Assembly (NCBI GenBank): GCA_963732405.1
Contig: CAVSZG010000005.1
Coordinates: 496,001 to 560,000, forward strand
DNA: 64,000 nucleotides
Direction of reading: 5' to 3'
Source of the DNA: JAUIAI01 sp963732405
GTDB taxonomy: Bacteria; Pseudomonadota; Gammaproteobacteria; Burkholderiales; Burkholderiaceae_E
Position 1 is the stretch's first letter, and the number at the start of each line of letters is the position of its first letter. Under the pieces are notes generated by a model. The model was not told where the DNA came from. It ran no database searches and saw nothing but the letters and a program-made list of their open reading frames with translations. This document shows, one piece after another, positions 51,379-59,167 of the stretch. The translations under genes were made by a program, and so were the position numbers.

Positions 51379-52605
51379 ATGCGCTGGTATTTCGATTTCA
51401 TTTCTCCCTTCGCCTATCTGCAAAGCACCCGGCTCCCGACCCTGGCCGCCATCGAACCGGTGCAGTGCGTGCCTGTCCTGTTCGCCGGTCTGCTCGACCA
51501 CTGGGGCCAGCTCGGACCGGCCGAACTTGCACCCAAGCGACAATGGACGTTCGAACATGTGACCTGGATCGCCCATCGGGACGGGATCGATCTGACTCTG
51601 CCGAGCCACCATCCCTTCAATCCGCTGCCCTTGTTGCGTCTGTCGCAGCATCTGGGTAATTCCCCCGACGTGGTCCGACGGCTATTCGCATTCGTCTGGA
51701 TCGAGGGCCATGTGCCGCAGGACCCGACCGCCTTCGCCGCTCTGCTCGACGAACTGGGCGTGTCGCCAGCCGCGCTCACCACTGACACGGTCAAGCAGGC
51801 GATTCGCCAGCACACGCAGGAAGCCATCGAGGCCGGCGTGTTCGGCGTACCGACCATCAACCTCGCCGGCCGGAATTTCTGGGGCTATGAGGCGACCGAC
51901 ATGGTGCTCGCCTGCGCGGCCGCGAACGGCGATGAGTCGGTCTATCCGGGCGCCGCGATCGCGGCGACCGCACGACTGTCGTCGGGCACGCAGCGCCAGC
52001 GCCAGCGCGGCGAATCACCCGCGATCAGCGATCCGGTGGCCACGACGCTGGCGCCACGGATTCCCTACCTGCCTGAAGAGCTGGCCGAGCCCGCCGAACT
52101 CGTGACGAGCATCCGGCAACGCCGTGGCGGACGACTCATCGAACTGGACCGCATGCTGCTCTACAGTCAGCCACTGGCGCGCGGCTGGAACGCCATGATG
52201 GGCGCGATGCGCAGCGAATTCAGCCTGAGTCCGAAACTGGGCGAGCTGGCGATGTGCGCAGTGGGAATCCTGAATGGCGCCCACTACGAGTTTGAACAAC
52301 ATGCACCGCTCTGGATTGCCGCCGGCGCGACCACCGCCCAGGTCCAGGCCATCAGGGATCCGGTCGCTGCACTTGGGCGCACCGATCTGTTCGATCCAGG
52401 CGAGCGTGCAGCGCTGGCGCTTTGTATTGAAATGACCCTGCGGGTCAAGGTCAGTGATGCAACATTCGCCCAGATGGCCGCCCATCTGCCCCATCCGGAA
52501 CTGGTCGAACTGATTGCCACCATCGGTGCCTACAACATGGTGTCGCGGTTTCTGGTTGCGCTCAACGTGCAAATGCAGCCCGAATATCGGCAGACGGGAG
52601 CCTGA
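51379..52605 (+). CDS. Fusion: HCCA-isomerase (DsbA-like) domain + carboxymuconolactone-decarboxylase-like domain
   Basis: A protein of 408 residues with two enzyme domains. Residues ~1-200 are a thioredoxin-fold 2-hydroxychromene-2-carboxylate isomerase/GST-kappa domain (WYFDFISPFAYLQS with the Ser9-Pro10 site, and VFGVPTINLAGRNFWGYEATDM with the cis-Pro). Residues ~255-375 resemble the AhpD/CMD family (LSPKLGELAMCAVGILNGAHYEFEQHAPLWIAAG), with Cys293 and His308 in the spacing of that family but no CxxC. The first domain uses glutathione to isomerise aromatic breakdown products; the second may handle peroxides or a ring-opened acid. I know of no well-described protein with this pairing; the substrate is unknown. 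Confidence 0.78.
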   Translation: MRWYFDFISPFAYLQSTRLPTLAAIEPVQCVPVLFAGLLDHWGQLGPAELAPKRQWTFEHVTWIAHRDGIDLTLPSHHPFNPLPLLRLSQHLGNSPDVVRRLFAFVWIEGHVPQDPTAFAALLDELGVSPAALTTDTVKQAIRQHTQEAIEAGVFGVPTINLAGRNFWGYEATDMVLACAAANGDESVYPGAAIAATARLSSGTQRQRQRGESPAISDPVATTLAPRIPYLPEELAEPAELVTSIRQRRGGRLIELDRMLLYSQPLARGWNAMMGAMRSEFSLSPKLGELAMCAVGILNGAHYEFEQHAPLWIAAGATTAQVQAIRDPVAALGRTDLFDPGERAALALCIEMTLRVKVSDATFAQMAAHLPHPELVELIATIGAYNMVSRFLVALNVQMQPEYRQTGA

Positions 52606-52746
52606 GTCAGGCGCCTGGCCGGATGCCACGATCGACAGGGGCAGATATACTGGGCTGGCGCTGGCCGTGGCTGGCCCGACTCGCTCAGTCAGCGCGACTC
52701 TCTGGCCGCCCGGTTTGCGGCCCAACCAATCGGGAATCAGACAATC

Positions 52747-53598
52747 ATGAATCTTCTTGGAACTTTGGCGCGGGTTGCCGTGGCCACGATGGTTGCACGT
52801 GGCGTAGGCAAGATGATCAACGGGCGCAGTGGCCAGTCCGCAGGGGGCACGGGTGACGCTGCCGGTGGCCTGGGAGGCCTCGGCGGCCTGGGTGGACTTC
52901 TGGGCGGCGGCTCGGGTGCTTCCGGACAATCGGCATCGTCCGGGAGCGCTGGAGGCGGACTCGACAGCCTGCTGGGCGGCCTGCTGGGCGGCGCCGGTCA
53001 GCAATCGCAGGGCGGCACCGGTTCTGCCGGCGGCCTTGGCGGCTTGGGAGGACTCGGCGGGCTGGGCGGCCTGCTCGGCGGCGTACTGTCGGGCGGCGGC
53101 TCGCCATCGGGCGGACTCGGTGGTCTGCTGGGCAGCCTGGGTGGTGGTCAGCAGGCCCAGGGCGGTGGCGGCTTTGGCGGAGGCTTTGGCGATCTGCTCA
53201 ACAAGGCCCTGGGTGGCCAGGCCACGCCCGAACCGACCCCGGCGCAGAATTCCCAGGCCGAAATCATGCTTCGCGCCATGATCAATGCCGCAAAGTCCGA
53301 TGGCAGTATCGATGCCGACGAGCAGCAGAAGATCCTGGGTCAGCTCAGCGACGCGGATCAGGCCGAAATCGCCTTCGTGCGCAATGAAATGAATGCGCCG
53401 CTGGATTTCGAACGTTTCGTGGGCAGCGTGCCCAAAGGGCTCGAACAACAGGTTTACCTGATGTCACTGCTCGCGATCGATCTGGATTCGGATGCCGAGG
53501 CGCAGTACCTCGATAGGCTGGCCAAGGGCATGGGTGTGACGCCCGACGCGGTCAATCAGATCCATGCCAAGGTTGGCGTGCCTGCGCTCTATTCCTGA
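52747..53598 (+). CDS. Gly-rich protein with C-terminal TerB-like (DUF533) domain
   Basis: A protein of 283 residues. It opens with MNLLGTLARVAVATMVARGVGKMI, then a ~125-residue low-complexity part built from GGLGGLGGLLGG-type units, then a helical DUF533/TerB-like domain (~165-283) containing EIMLRAMINAAKSDGSIDADEQQKI with Asp residues in the usual acidic pattern, and YLDRLAKGMGVTPDAVNQIH. DUF533 proteins are widespread in proteobacteria, often inner-membrane-associated, without a settled function. Confidence 0.82.
   Translation: MNLLGTLARVAVATMVARGVGKMINGRSGQSAGGTGDAAGGLGGLGGLGGLLGGGSGASGQSASSGSAGGGLDSLLGGLLGGAGQQSQGGTGSAGGLGGLGGLGGLGGLLGGVLSGGGSPSGGLGGLLGSLGGGQQAQGGGGFGGGFGDLLNKALGGQATPEPTPAQNSQAEIMLRAMINAAKSDGSIDADEQQKILGQLSDADQAEIAFVRNEMNAPLDFERFVGSVPKGLEQQVYLMSLLAIDLDSDAEAQYLDRLAKGMGVTPDAVNQIHAKVGVPALYS
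52862..53215 (+). repeat. Gly/Leu-rich imperfect coding repeat
   Basis: Inside the DUF533 gene, many imperfect copies of a GGC-GGC-CTG-GG-like unit encode Gly-Gly-Leu. The unit recurs with Ser and Gln interruptions rather than as an exact tandem array. Such a tract may change length by slippage and probably forms a flexible, low-structure segment. Confidence 0.8.
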
Positions 53599-53623
53599 GC
53601 GGTCAACGACCAACCAGAATCGG

Positions 53624-53643
53624 GCTGCCCCCTTTGGGGCAGC
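53624..53643. terminator. Hairpin between convergent DUF533 and lipoprotein genes
   Basis: GCTGCCCC-CTTT-GGGGCAGC forms a perfect 8-bp stem with a 4-base loop, 26 bases after the DUF533 stop and 34 bases before the stop of the opposing lipoprotein gene. No T-run follows on either strand, so it may block RNA decay or act as a weak bidirectional terminator. Confidence 0.42.
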
Positions 53644-53677
53644 GCCGGGTTCCCCGACCCGTCGTGGCCGCCTCTTG

Positions 53678-54472
53678 CTAACGCAGAGACCCGTTGATCA
53701 CGCGGGTCGGCGTGGTGACTTCGAACAGACCGTCCGTGACCGTGGCGACAGGCGCCGCCGCGCGGGCGGTCAGCACGCCCGCCTTGAAGTCGAACAAGCG
53801 ATAGCTGGCCACTCCGCCGCCGACATCGGTCGAAAAGTCAAACGACTGCTTGATCGGCCCGGTCATCGTGCCCTGCCAGGCGACGCCGTCCGACGAGCTC
53901 AGGGTTGACGGGAAGGTGACATCGCCAAAGCGATACGTCGTGAAGCCGTCAAAAATCGAATACCCGATCAGCGAGGCGGAAAGCGACGCATTGAATGCAG
54001 TGGCCAGATCGCCGGACACGGCATTGATGCTGATGGCCTTGACGCCCCGATAGACGGGCGACCCCTGGCCGATCTGGCAGTCGGCCGCGTCAAACCGGAT
54101 CGTGTCGCCGGCAGAGGCGACCTTGTTGCCGTCGACATCGGTCGCCTGGTAGTTGAACGACCCGCCGCCACCCGATGCATTCGCGCATGGCACCTGAAGG
54201 GTCTGAAAACCCAGACGGCCGAACTGATAGATCAGGTCGTTCCAGTTGTCCTCGACGATCAGCACGACCGCCTGGCCGGCGATGGATATGGCAGCGGCTG
54301 TGTCGCTGGCGTCTGCCGGCGTGCCTGCCACGCGAGAATCGGCTGACACGGCGACCGGATCATCCGAATCGCTGCAGGCGACCAGACCTCCGATGGCGAT
54401 CGACATGGCGAGTCCGACCGACGCGGGCCACCAGCCATCCGAACGGCCTGCGGATGTTGTGTGAGAAATCAT
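53678..54472 (-). CDS. Hypothetical lipoprotein
   Basis: A protein of 264 residues from the ATG at 54472 (a further Met ten codons upstream is in frame). The signal ends in IGGLVACSDSDD, with a lipobox (LVAC) and Asp at +3 after the Cys. The mature part is predicted mostly beta, rich in Ser, Thr, Ala, Gly and Asp (DTIRFDAADCQIGQGSPVYRG, YRFGDVTFPSTLSSSDGVAW), with a second Cys pair that may be bonded. I recognise no family. It is divergent from the DUF2853 gene, sharing a ~400-base gap with the palindrome at 54689. Confidence 0.7.
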   Translation of the reverse strand: MISHTTSAGRSDGWWPASVGLAMSIAIGGLVACSDSDDPVAVSADSRVAGTPADASDTAAAISIAGQAVVLIVEDNWNDLIYQFGRLGFQTLQVPCANASGGGGSFNYQATDVDGNKVASAGDTIRFDAADCQIGQGSPVYRGVKAISINAVSGDLATAFNASLSASLIGYSIFDGFTTYRFGDVTFPSTLSSSDGVAWQGTMTGPIKQSFDFSTDVGGGVASYRLFDFKAGVLTARAAAPVATVTDGLFEVTTPTRVINGSLR

Positions 54473-54688
54473 GATTGAGAGAACCTGTAGAGAACGATGC
54501 AAACCTCAAATGGCCGCAACAGCAGCGACGGCGAATGAAATGGCCGGCATCGACTCGATGATTCGTCAACTAAATCCCTCCGCCTGACCCTCGCGCGATG
54601 ATACTGACAATCGGCCAGGTATCGCGGCGGGGAATGTCAAATCATGCTGAATTCGGGCGCCAGACTGCCTTAAAAATGATTCGATTTT

Positions 54689-54708
54689 TCTGACAGATAT
54701 CTGTCAGA
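54689..54708. promoter_or_regulatory. Perfect 20-bp palindrome (lux-box-like operator)
   Basis: TCTGACAGATATCTGTCAGA is self-complementary over all 20 bases. It fits the CTGNC-N8-GNCAG pattern of operators for LuxR-type regulators and is not followed by a T-run, so it is unlikely to be a terminator. It sits in the ~400-base gap 54473-54874 between a lipoprotein gene and the DUF2853 gene, ~170 bases before the latter. The rest of the gap holds no other element I can support. No luxR or luxI is in the window. Confidence 0.5.
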
Positions 54709-54874
54709 CCGAGCGGCGAAGCCGGTACCCGCCTGGCATCGCATCGGATGGAAACAGGCAGTTTCGGCGACCGGATAAAATCGTCCGGTGGGCGGGCAAT
54801 GATCACCTGATCGGCGCCGTCCGTCGCAGGCGGAGCATTCCGCTGACCCAGCACAGTCTGATCCAAGGAGTCTG

Positions 54875-55189
54875 ATGATGAGTGAATACGCAGCCGACAT
54901 CCAGAAATACACCACCACGGTCGATGAGAAAGCGATTGCAGCAATCGTCAAATATTGCGGCATCGCGCTCAAGAGCACCGATGCGTCACTGGTCTCGTCA
55001 TCGGACAAGTCCGAACTGAACCGGGTGCGCGATGGTTTTGCGGCCAAGAAGCTCGGACTCGACGCGGCGGCCGCCGATGCCGGTATCCAGCAGGTTGTCG
55101 AGAAGATGAAGGCCGAGCGGCGCAAGCACCGAGTCACCTTCTACTACCTGCTGGCGGAGAGCACGGGCACGATGAATAAGCTGAGCTGA
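54875..55189 (+). CDS. DUF2853 family protein
   Basis: A small cytoplasmic helical protein of 103-104 residues. It matches DUF2853 in its opening SEYAADIQKYTTTVDEKAI, KYCGIALKSTDASLVSSSDKSEL and RKHRVTFYYLLAE. The function is unknown; structures of this family show a compact helical bundle. AAGGAG lies 7 bases before the second of two adjacent Met codons (54878), the more probable start. Its stop is 2 bases before the next gene, indicating co-translation. Confidence 0.85.
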   Translation: MMSEYAADIQKYTTTVDEKAIAAIVKYCGIALKSTDASLVSSSDKSELNRVRDGFAAKKLGLDAAAADAGIQQVVEKMKAERRKHRVTFYYLLAESTGTMNKLS

Positions 55190-55191
55190 CC

Positions 55192-55983
55192 ATGACCGCT
55201 GAGCCGCCCGACCTGGACCAGGCCGCCCGCTTGTTGCTCGATCTCGAGCAGGCGGGCACGGTGATCGATGCATTGCCGGCGTCCATGCGTCCGATCACCG
55301 CACGCCATGGCTACGGGATACAGGCCCGGTTGGCCACCCATCGGGGCGAGCCGGTGGTCGGCTGGAAGATCGCCGCCACCGCAGCGGCGGGGCGACGCCA
55401 TATCAATGTCGATCACCCGCTGGCCGGCCGGCTGTTCGCGCCGGTGGTGTTCGACACGGATGCACAGATCCGGCTGGGGGCCAACCGGATGCGCGTGGCC
55501 GAGGCCGAGATCGTTCTGAAGCTGGGCCGCGATCTGGCGCCCCGCCCCGTCGCGTTCACCGAAGCCGATGTGGCCGATGCCGTCGAGTCCATTCACCCCG
55601 GACTGGAGCTGCCCGATTCACGATTTGCGGACTTCACCCGTGTCGGGGCGGCCAGCCTGATTGCCGACAATGCCTGCGCCAGTCAGTTCGTGCTCGGCCC
55701 CGGAACCCCGATCGGTGCGCCGCTGGCAGACCTGGCCGGACTTGCCACGACGCTGCTCGTCAATGACGAACCGATATCACGCGGTGAAGGTAGCGATGCA
55801 CTGGGCGGCCCACTGAAGGCGCTGACCTGGCTGGCCAACACCTTGCGCGAACTGGACATTGCCCTTTTGCGTGGGCAGTTCGTCACCACCGGGGTGACGG
55901 GTCAGCCCAGTACCGTTGCGCCGGGCAACCGGGTCTGCGTCGATCTGGGCCGGTATGGCAGGGTGCAGGCCAAGCTGGTCTGA
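55192..55983 (+). CDS. 2-keto-4-pentenoate hydratase / fumarylacetoacetate hydrolase family enzyme
   Basis: A protein of 263 residues of the MhpD-like branch: VVGWKIAATAAAGRRHINVDHPLAG, AEAEIVLKLGRDL (the Glu-x-Glu metal site) and PGLELPDSRFADF, followed by TTGVTGQPSTVAPGN. Family members add water to 2-hydroxypentadienoate or decarboxylate related keto acids in aromatic or sugar-acid breakdown. The substrate is unknown. It lies 2 bases after the DUF2853 gene and converges on the 2-hydroxyacid dehydrogenase of the transport cluster, whose pathway it may share. Confidence 0.82.
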   Translation: MTAEPPDLDQAARLLLDLEQAGTVIDALPASMRPITARHGYGIQARLATHRGEPVVGWKIAATAAAGRRHINVDHPLAGRLFAPVVFDTDAQIRLGANRMRVAEAEIVLKLGRDLAPRPVAFTEADVADAVESIHPGLELPDSRFADFTRVGAASLIADNACASQFVLGPGTPIGAPLADLAGLATTLLVNDEPISRGEGSDALGGPLKALTWLANTLRELDIALLRGQFVTTGVTGQPSTVAPGNRVCVDLGRYGRVQAKLV

Positions 55984-56009
55984 ATCCCGCGACTCGCGGC
56001 CGCATCGAC

Positions 56010-57053
56010 TCAGGCGTTCGGCCCGTTGCGCATGGAATAGGGCTGCCAGCGACGCAGGCTGGAGCCACTGAGCACGGTGGGATTCACGCAAGACAAGGGC
56101 CAACGACCGGACAGCACCAAGGCGATTTCCTGGCCCACCCGGCGCCGACGGGCCGGATCGAAACGAGCACTGGCTGACGCATTATGCGGCGACAGGATGA
56201 CCTGTGACATCGCCAGCAGGGGATTGTCCGGCGACGGTGGTTCGGTCTGCAACACATCGAGCCCGGCACCCGCGATCCAATGTTGATCCAGCGCCTGAAT
56301 GAGCGCGGATTCCTGCACGGTGGGGCCACGCCCGGTGTTGATGAAGATCGCCGTCGGCTTCATCTGCCTGAAGTGCTTTTCACCCAGAAAACCCCGGGTC
56401 AGCGGGGTGTCGGGCATATGCATGGAGACAAAATCAGCGCTGGACAACACCTCGGACAGACTCGCCGGCTCCACGCCGTACTCCGACATGGTGAGCTCTT
56501 CGACGAAGGGATCGTAGGCCTTCATGTGCAGACCGAAAGCCCGGGCGCGGCGCGCGGTTGCGCGAGCCACCCGACCAAATGAAAGAAAACCCAGGGTCAG
56601 GCCCATCAGGCGCGGAATCTCTGACAGTTGTGGCCGACCGGCCGACCATCGGCCTTCACGAACCATCCGGTCTTGTTCGACGCAGCGGCGATGCGTGGCC
56701 AGGATCAGCATCATCGCGTGATCGGCCACCTCCTCGATGAAGGTATCGGGACAATTGGTCACCGGAATGCCCTTCTCAGTGGCCGCCGCGACATCGACAT
56801 AGTCGACACCAACCGAACCGAGCGCGATCAGCCGGCACCGGGCCAGCGCGTTGATCATGGGCGCGGTGAACTTCATGCCCTTTGCATAGACGGCGTCGGC
56901 CGTCGGGGCCGCCGCGATGAACGCGGCCTCCGAGGCCTCACACTCGACGATTTGCGCATCCATACCCTCGAGGGCTTCGAGTTCATACCCGTAGCCCTTT
57001 CCGGGACCCGACGTCGGCATACCCGCGGGCGTGAGAATGGTGAATGTCGACAT
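56010..57053 (-). CDS. D-isomer-specific 2-hydroxyacid dehydrogenase family protein
   Basis: A protein of 347 residues. The catalytic triad of the family is present: Arg in IALGSVGVDYVD-type and INTGRGPTVQ regions, Glu in DVLQTEPPSPD and His in LSPHNASASA. The nucleotide-binding loop reads GFLSFGRVARA where GxGxxG is usual: the first Gly is Ser and the last is Ala, so cofactor binding may differ. It follows the dehydratase gene at 57073 by 19 bases and ends the cluster; it could reduce a keto acid derived from it. Start at 57053, the first Met that begins the conserved STFTILTPAG. Confidence 0.82.
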   Translation of the reverse strand: MSTFTILTPAGMPTSGPGKGYGYELEALEGMDAQIVECEASEAAFIAAAPTADAVYAKGMKFTAPMINALARCRLIALGSVGVDYVDVAAATEKGIPVTNCPDTFIEEVADHAMMLILATHRRCVEQDRMVREGRWSAGRPQLSEIPRLMGLTLGFLSFGRVARATARRARAFGLHMKAYDPFVEELTMSEYGVEPASLSEVLSSADFVSMHMPDTPLTRGFLGEKHFRQMKPTAIFINTGRGPTVQESALIQALDQHWIAGAGLDVLQTEPPSPDNPLLAMSQVILSPHNASASARFDPARRRRVGQEIALVLSGRWPLSCVNPTVLSGSSLRRWQPYSMRNGPNA

Positions 57054-57072
57054 GATGATCGGATCCTTCTGG

Positions 57073-58248
57073 TCAGCGTTTGGGCGGTCGGGCACGAACC
57101 GCAGCCTCGTTGATATCACAGCCCCAGCCTGGGCGATCGGGCAGCACGAACTCACCGTTCTCAATCACGGGCGGCGCGGTCACGAATTCGTCGCGCCAGG
57201 GCGTGCTGTCGATGTCGATCTCCATGATCCGGAAATTGGGAATCGCGGCGCAGAAATGGGCACTGATATAGGAGCAGAGATGGCCGTAGAAGTTGTGGGG
57301 CGCGCAGTTGACTTCCCAGGCATCGGCCATCGATGCGATCTTGACACTCTCGCCAAGGCCATTCCAGGGCACGTCGACAATGGCGACATCCATGGCGTAG
57401 TTTTCAAGATACGGCTTGAAGTCGCGCCGGCCATGCAAGGTCTCGCAAGACGAGATCGGACAGTGCGCGGCGCGCCGGATCAGGGCCAGGCTGGCCGGAT
57501 CATGATTGTCGATCTCCAGCCAGGTCAGGCCGAGCGGCGCCACCATCTCGGCGATCCGTAGCGAGCCCTCGGTCTTGAAGTGGAAGTTGGTGTCGAGCAT
57601 CAGGCCCATGTCCGGGCCGATCGCCTCGCGAATCGTTTCGAGCTGGCGCTTCAGGTCGGACAGCAGCTTGTTGTCCCAATTCAGCTCGGGCCAACCGGCG
57701 GTTCGACCGAAACCCGGATTGAAATACTGCAGCTTGCCATCACGGAACGGAAAGATGTTGGTCTTCAGGCAGGCAAAACCCTGCTCCTTGACCTGGGCGG
57801 CATGGCGGGCGAGCTGATCGTAAGTCTCGAGCTCGGGCAGAAAGCCGCGGCCACGATAGGAAATCCGGTAAGTGCCGAAATGCGACCAATACACCGGGAT
57901 GCGTTCGCGGATCGGCCCGCCGAACAAGGCCGCCACCGGTTTGCCGGCTTCCTTGCCACGAATGTCCAGCAAGGCATTCTCGATGGCGGCGATCGCCTGC
58001 TGATTCAGGCCACCGCGCGACTGGCGGGTGGCCACATGCAGTTGTGCAACCAGTGCCTCACTGCGCCGGGGATCCTGCCCGATCAACAGCGGTGACAAGG
58101 CGCGGATGACGTCGCTCAACCCCTTGCTGCCGAAATCTTCGTTGTATTCACTCCAACCCGTGATACCACACGCGGTGGACACCTTCAGGAACGAGAAGGT
58201 ACGCCAGCCCGCATCGGCGATCAGGGGTTCGATTCGCTCGATCTTCAT
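57073..58248 (-). CDS. Enolase-superfamily sugar-acid dehydratase/racemase (MR/MLE family)
   Basis: A protein of 391 residues. Metal ligands are visible as Asp in LMLDTNFHF, Glu in TWLEIDNHDP and Glu in SSCETLHGR; a lysine in ACLKTN stands at the KxK position of the family (here KTN), and the His in CAPHNFYGHL is a possible general base. The pattern fits acid-sugar dehydratases such as galactonate- or glucarate-like enzymes rather than muconate lactonising enzymes; the substrate is unknown. AAGGAG precedes the ATG at 58248. It follows the permease gene by 4 bases. Confidence 0.82.
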   Translation of the reverse strand: MKIERIEPLIADAGWRTFSFLKVSTACGITGWSEYNEDFGSKGLSDVIRALSPLLIGQDPRRSEALVAQLHVATRQSRGGLNQQAIAAIENALLDIRGKEAGKPVAALFGGPIRERIPVYWSHFGTYRISYRGRGFLPELETYDQLARHAAQVKEQGFACLKTNIFPFRDGKLQYFNPGFGRTAGWPELNWDNKLLSDLKRQLETIREAIGPDMGLMLDTNFHFKTEGSLRIAEMVAPLGLTWLEIDNHDPASLALIRRAAHCPISSCETLHGRRDFKPYLENYAMDVAIVDVPWNGLGESVKIASMADAWEVNCAPHNFYGHLCSYISAHFCAAIPNFRIMEIDIDSTPWRDEFVTAPPVIENGEFVLPDRPGWGCDINEAAVRARPPKR

Positions 58249-58252
58249 GGGT

Positions 58253-59167
58253 TCACTCCTTGACCGCACCAGTCAGTGACGACACGTAATAATCGACAAA
58301 GAACGAATAAAAAATGGCCACCGGCAGTGATCCGAGCAGCGAACCGGCCATCAGTGCGCCCCACTGATAGACATCGCCCGTGATGAGCTCGGTCAGGATC
58401 GCCACCGGCACCGTTTTGTTCTCACTGCTCTGGATGAAAGCGAGGGCGTAGATGAACTCGTTCCATGACAGGGTGAACGAGAAGATGCCCGCACTGATCA
58501 GACCCGGAACCGCCAGAGGCAGCGTGATTCTGCGCAGGATCTGCAGGCGGGTTGCGCCATCGATCAGCGCACATTCTTCGAGTTCATAGGGAATCGACTT
58601 GAAATAACCGATCAACAGCCAGGTACAGAAGGGTACGAGAAAGGTCGGGTAGACGAGGATGAGCGCGAGTGGACTGTCGAACAGGCCAAGCTGCACAACA
58701 ATGGTGGCCAATGGGATAAACAGGATCGATGGCGGCACGAGATAGGCGAGATAAATCGCCAGACCCACCCATTGGCTACCCTTGAATCGCAGGCGCTGGA
58801 TCGCATAGGCGGCCAGGGTGCTCGAGAACAGGGACAGAAAGGTCGCGCCGACGGCCACCATCATGGTGGTCAGCAACCAGGAGGGATAGTCTGTGTCGAA
58901 CAGCAGCTTTTTGATGTGATCGAGCGTGGGCGACGAGATCCAGAACGGATTGTGCTTACCAAAGTCATACAACTCGGCGTCCGGCTTGAAGGCGGTGACC
59001 GTCATCCAGTAGAACGGGAATAGCAGGATTAGCACGAAGCAGGCCAATGGCAGCCAGATCAGCATCATGCGGCGCAGCCCGTTGTCCCAATCCATGCGGT
59101 CCGATCCGGCCGAATCGGTGGCCGAGGACTCATTGACCGGTTCGTCAGCCGGGTCCATCCTAGTCAT
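58253..59167 (-). CDS. Carbohydrate ABC transporter permease (MalG-like)
   Basis: An inner-membrane permease of 304 residues with six helices; the first follows an acidic N-terminal stretch (~1-30). The EAA loop reads ECALIDGATRLQILRRITLPLAVPG near residue 210, the contact site for the ATPase. The helices at LACFVLILLFPFYWMTVTAF and FLVPFCTWLLIGYF are typical of MalG relatives. It overlaps the other permease gene by 8 bases. Confidence 0.92.
   Translation of the reverse strand: MTRMDPADEPVNESSATDSAGSDRMDWDNGLRRMMLIWLPLACFVLILLFPFYWMTVTAFKPDAELYDFGKHNPFWISSPTLDHIKKLLFDTDYPSWLLTTMMVAVGATFLSLFSSTLAAYAIQRLRFKGSQWVGLAIYLAYLVPPSILFIPLATIVVQLGLFDSPLALILVYPTFLVPFCTWLLIGYFKSIPYELEECALIDGATRLQILRRITLPLAVPGLISAGIFSFTLSWNEFIYALAFIQSSENKTVPVAILTELITGDVYQWGALMAGSLLGSLPVAIFYSFFVDYYVSSLTGAVKE

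Noticed and set aside
51283..51651. N-terminal extension of the permease frame across the divergent fusion gene
   Set aside because: The extension has no membrane or signal features and would overlap the start of a convincing divergent gene; the internal ATG at 51282 fits the family.
52862..53215. Possible CRISPR or minisatellite array
   Set aside because: The repeats are imperfect, lack spacers and keep the reading frame of a Gly-rich protein, so they are coding repeats.
52015..53448. Minus-strand open frame of ~477 codons opposite the fusion gene and DUF533 gene
   Set aside because: Its Ala/Gln-rich middle is simply the reverse of the Gly-rich repeat; no ribosome-binding site or domain supports it.
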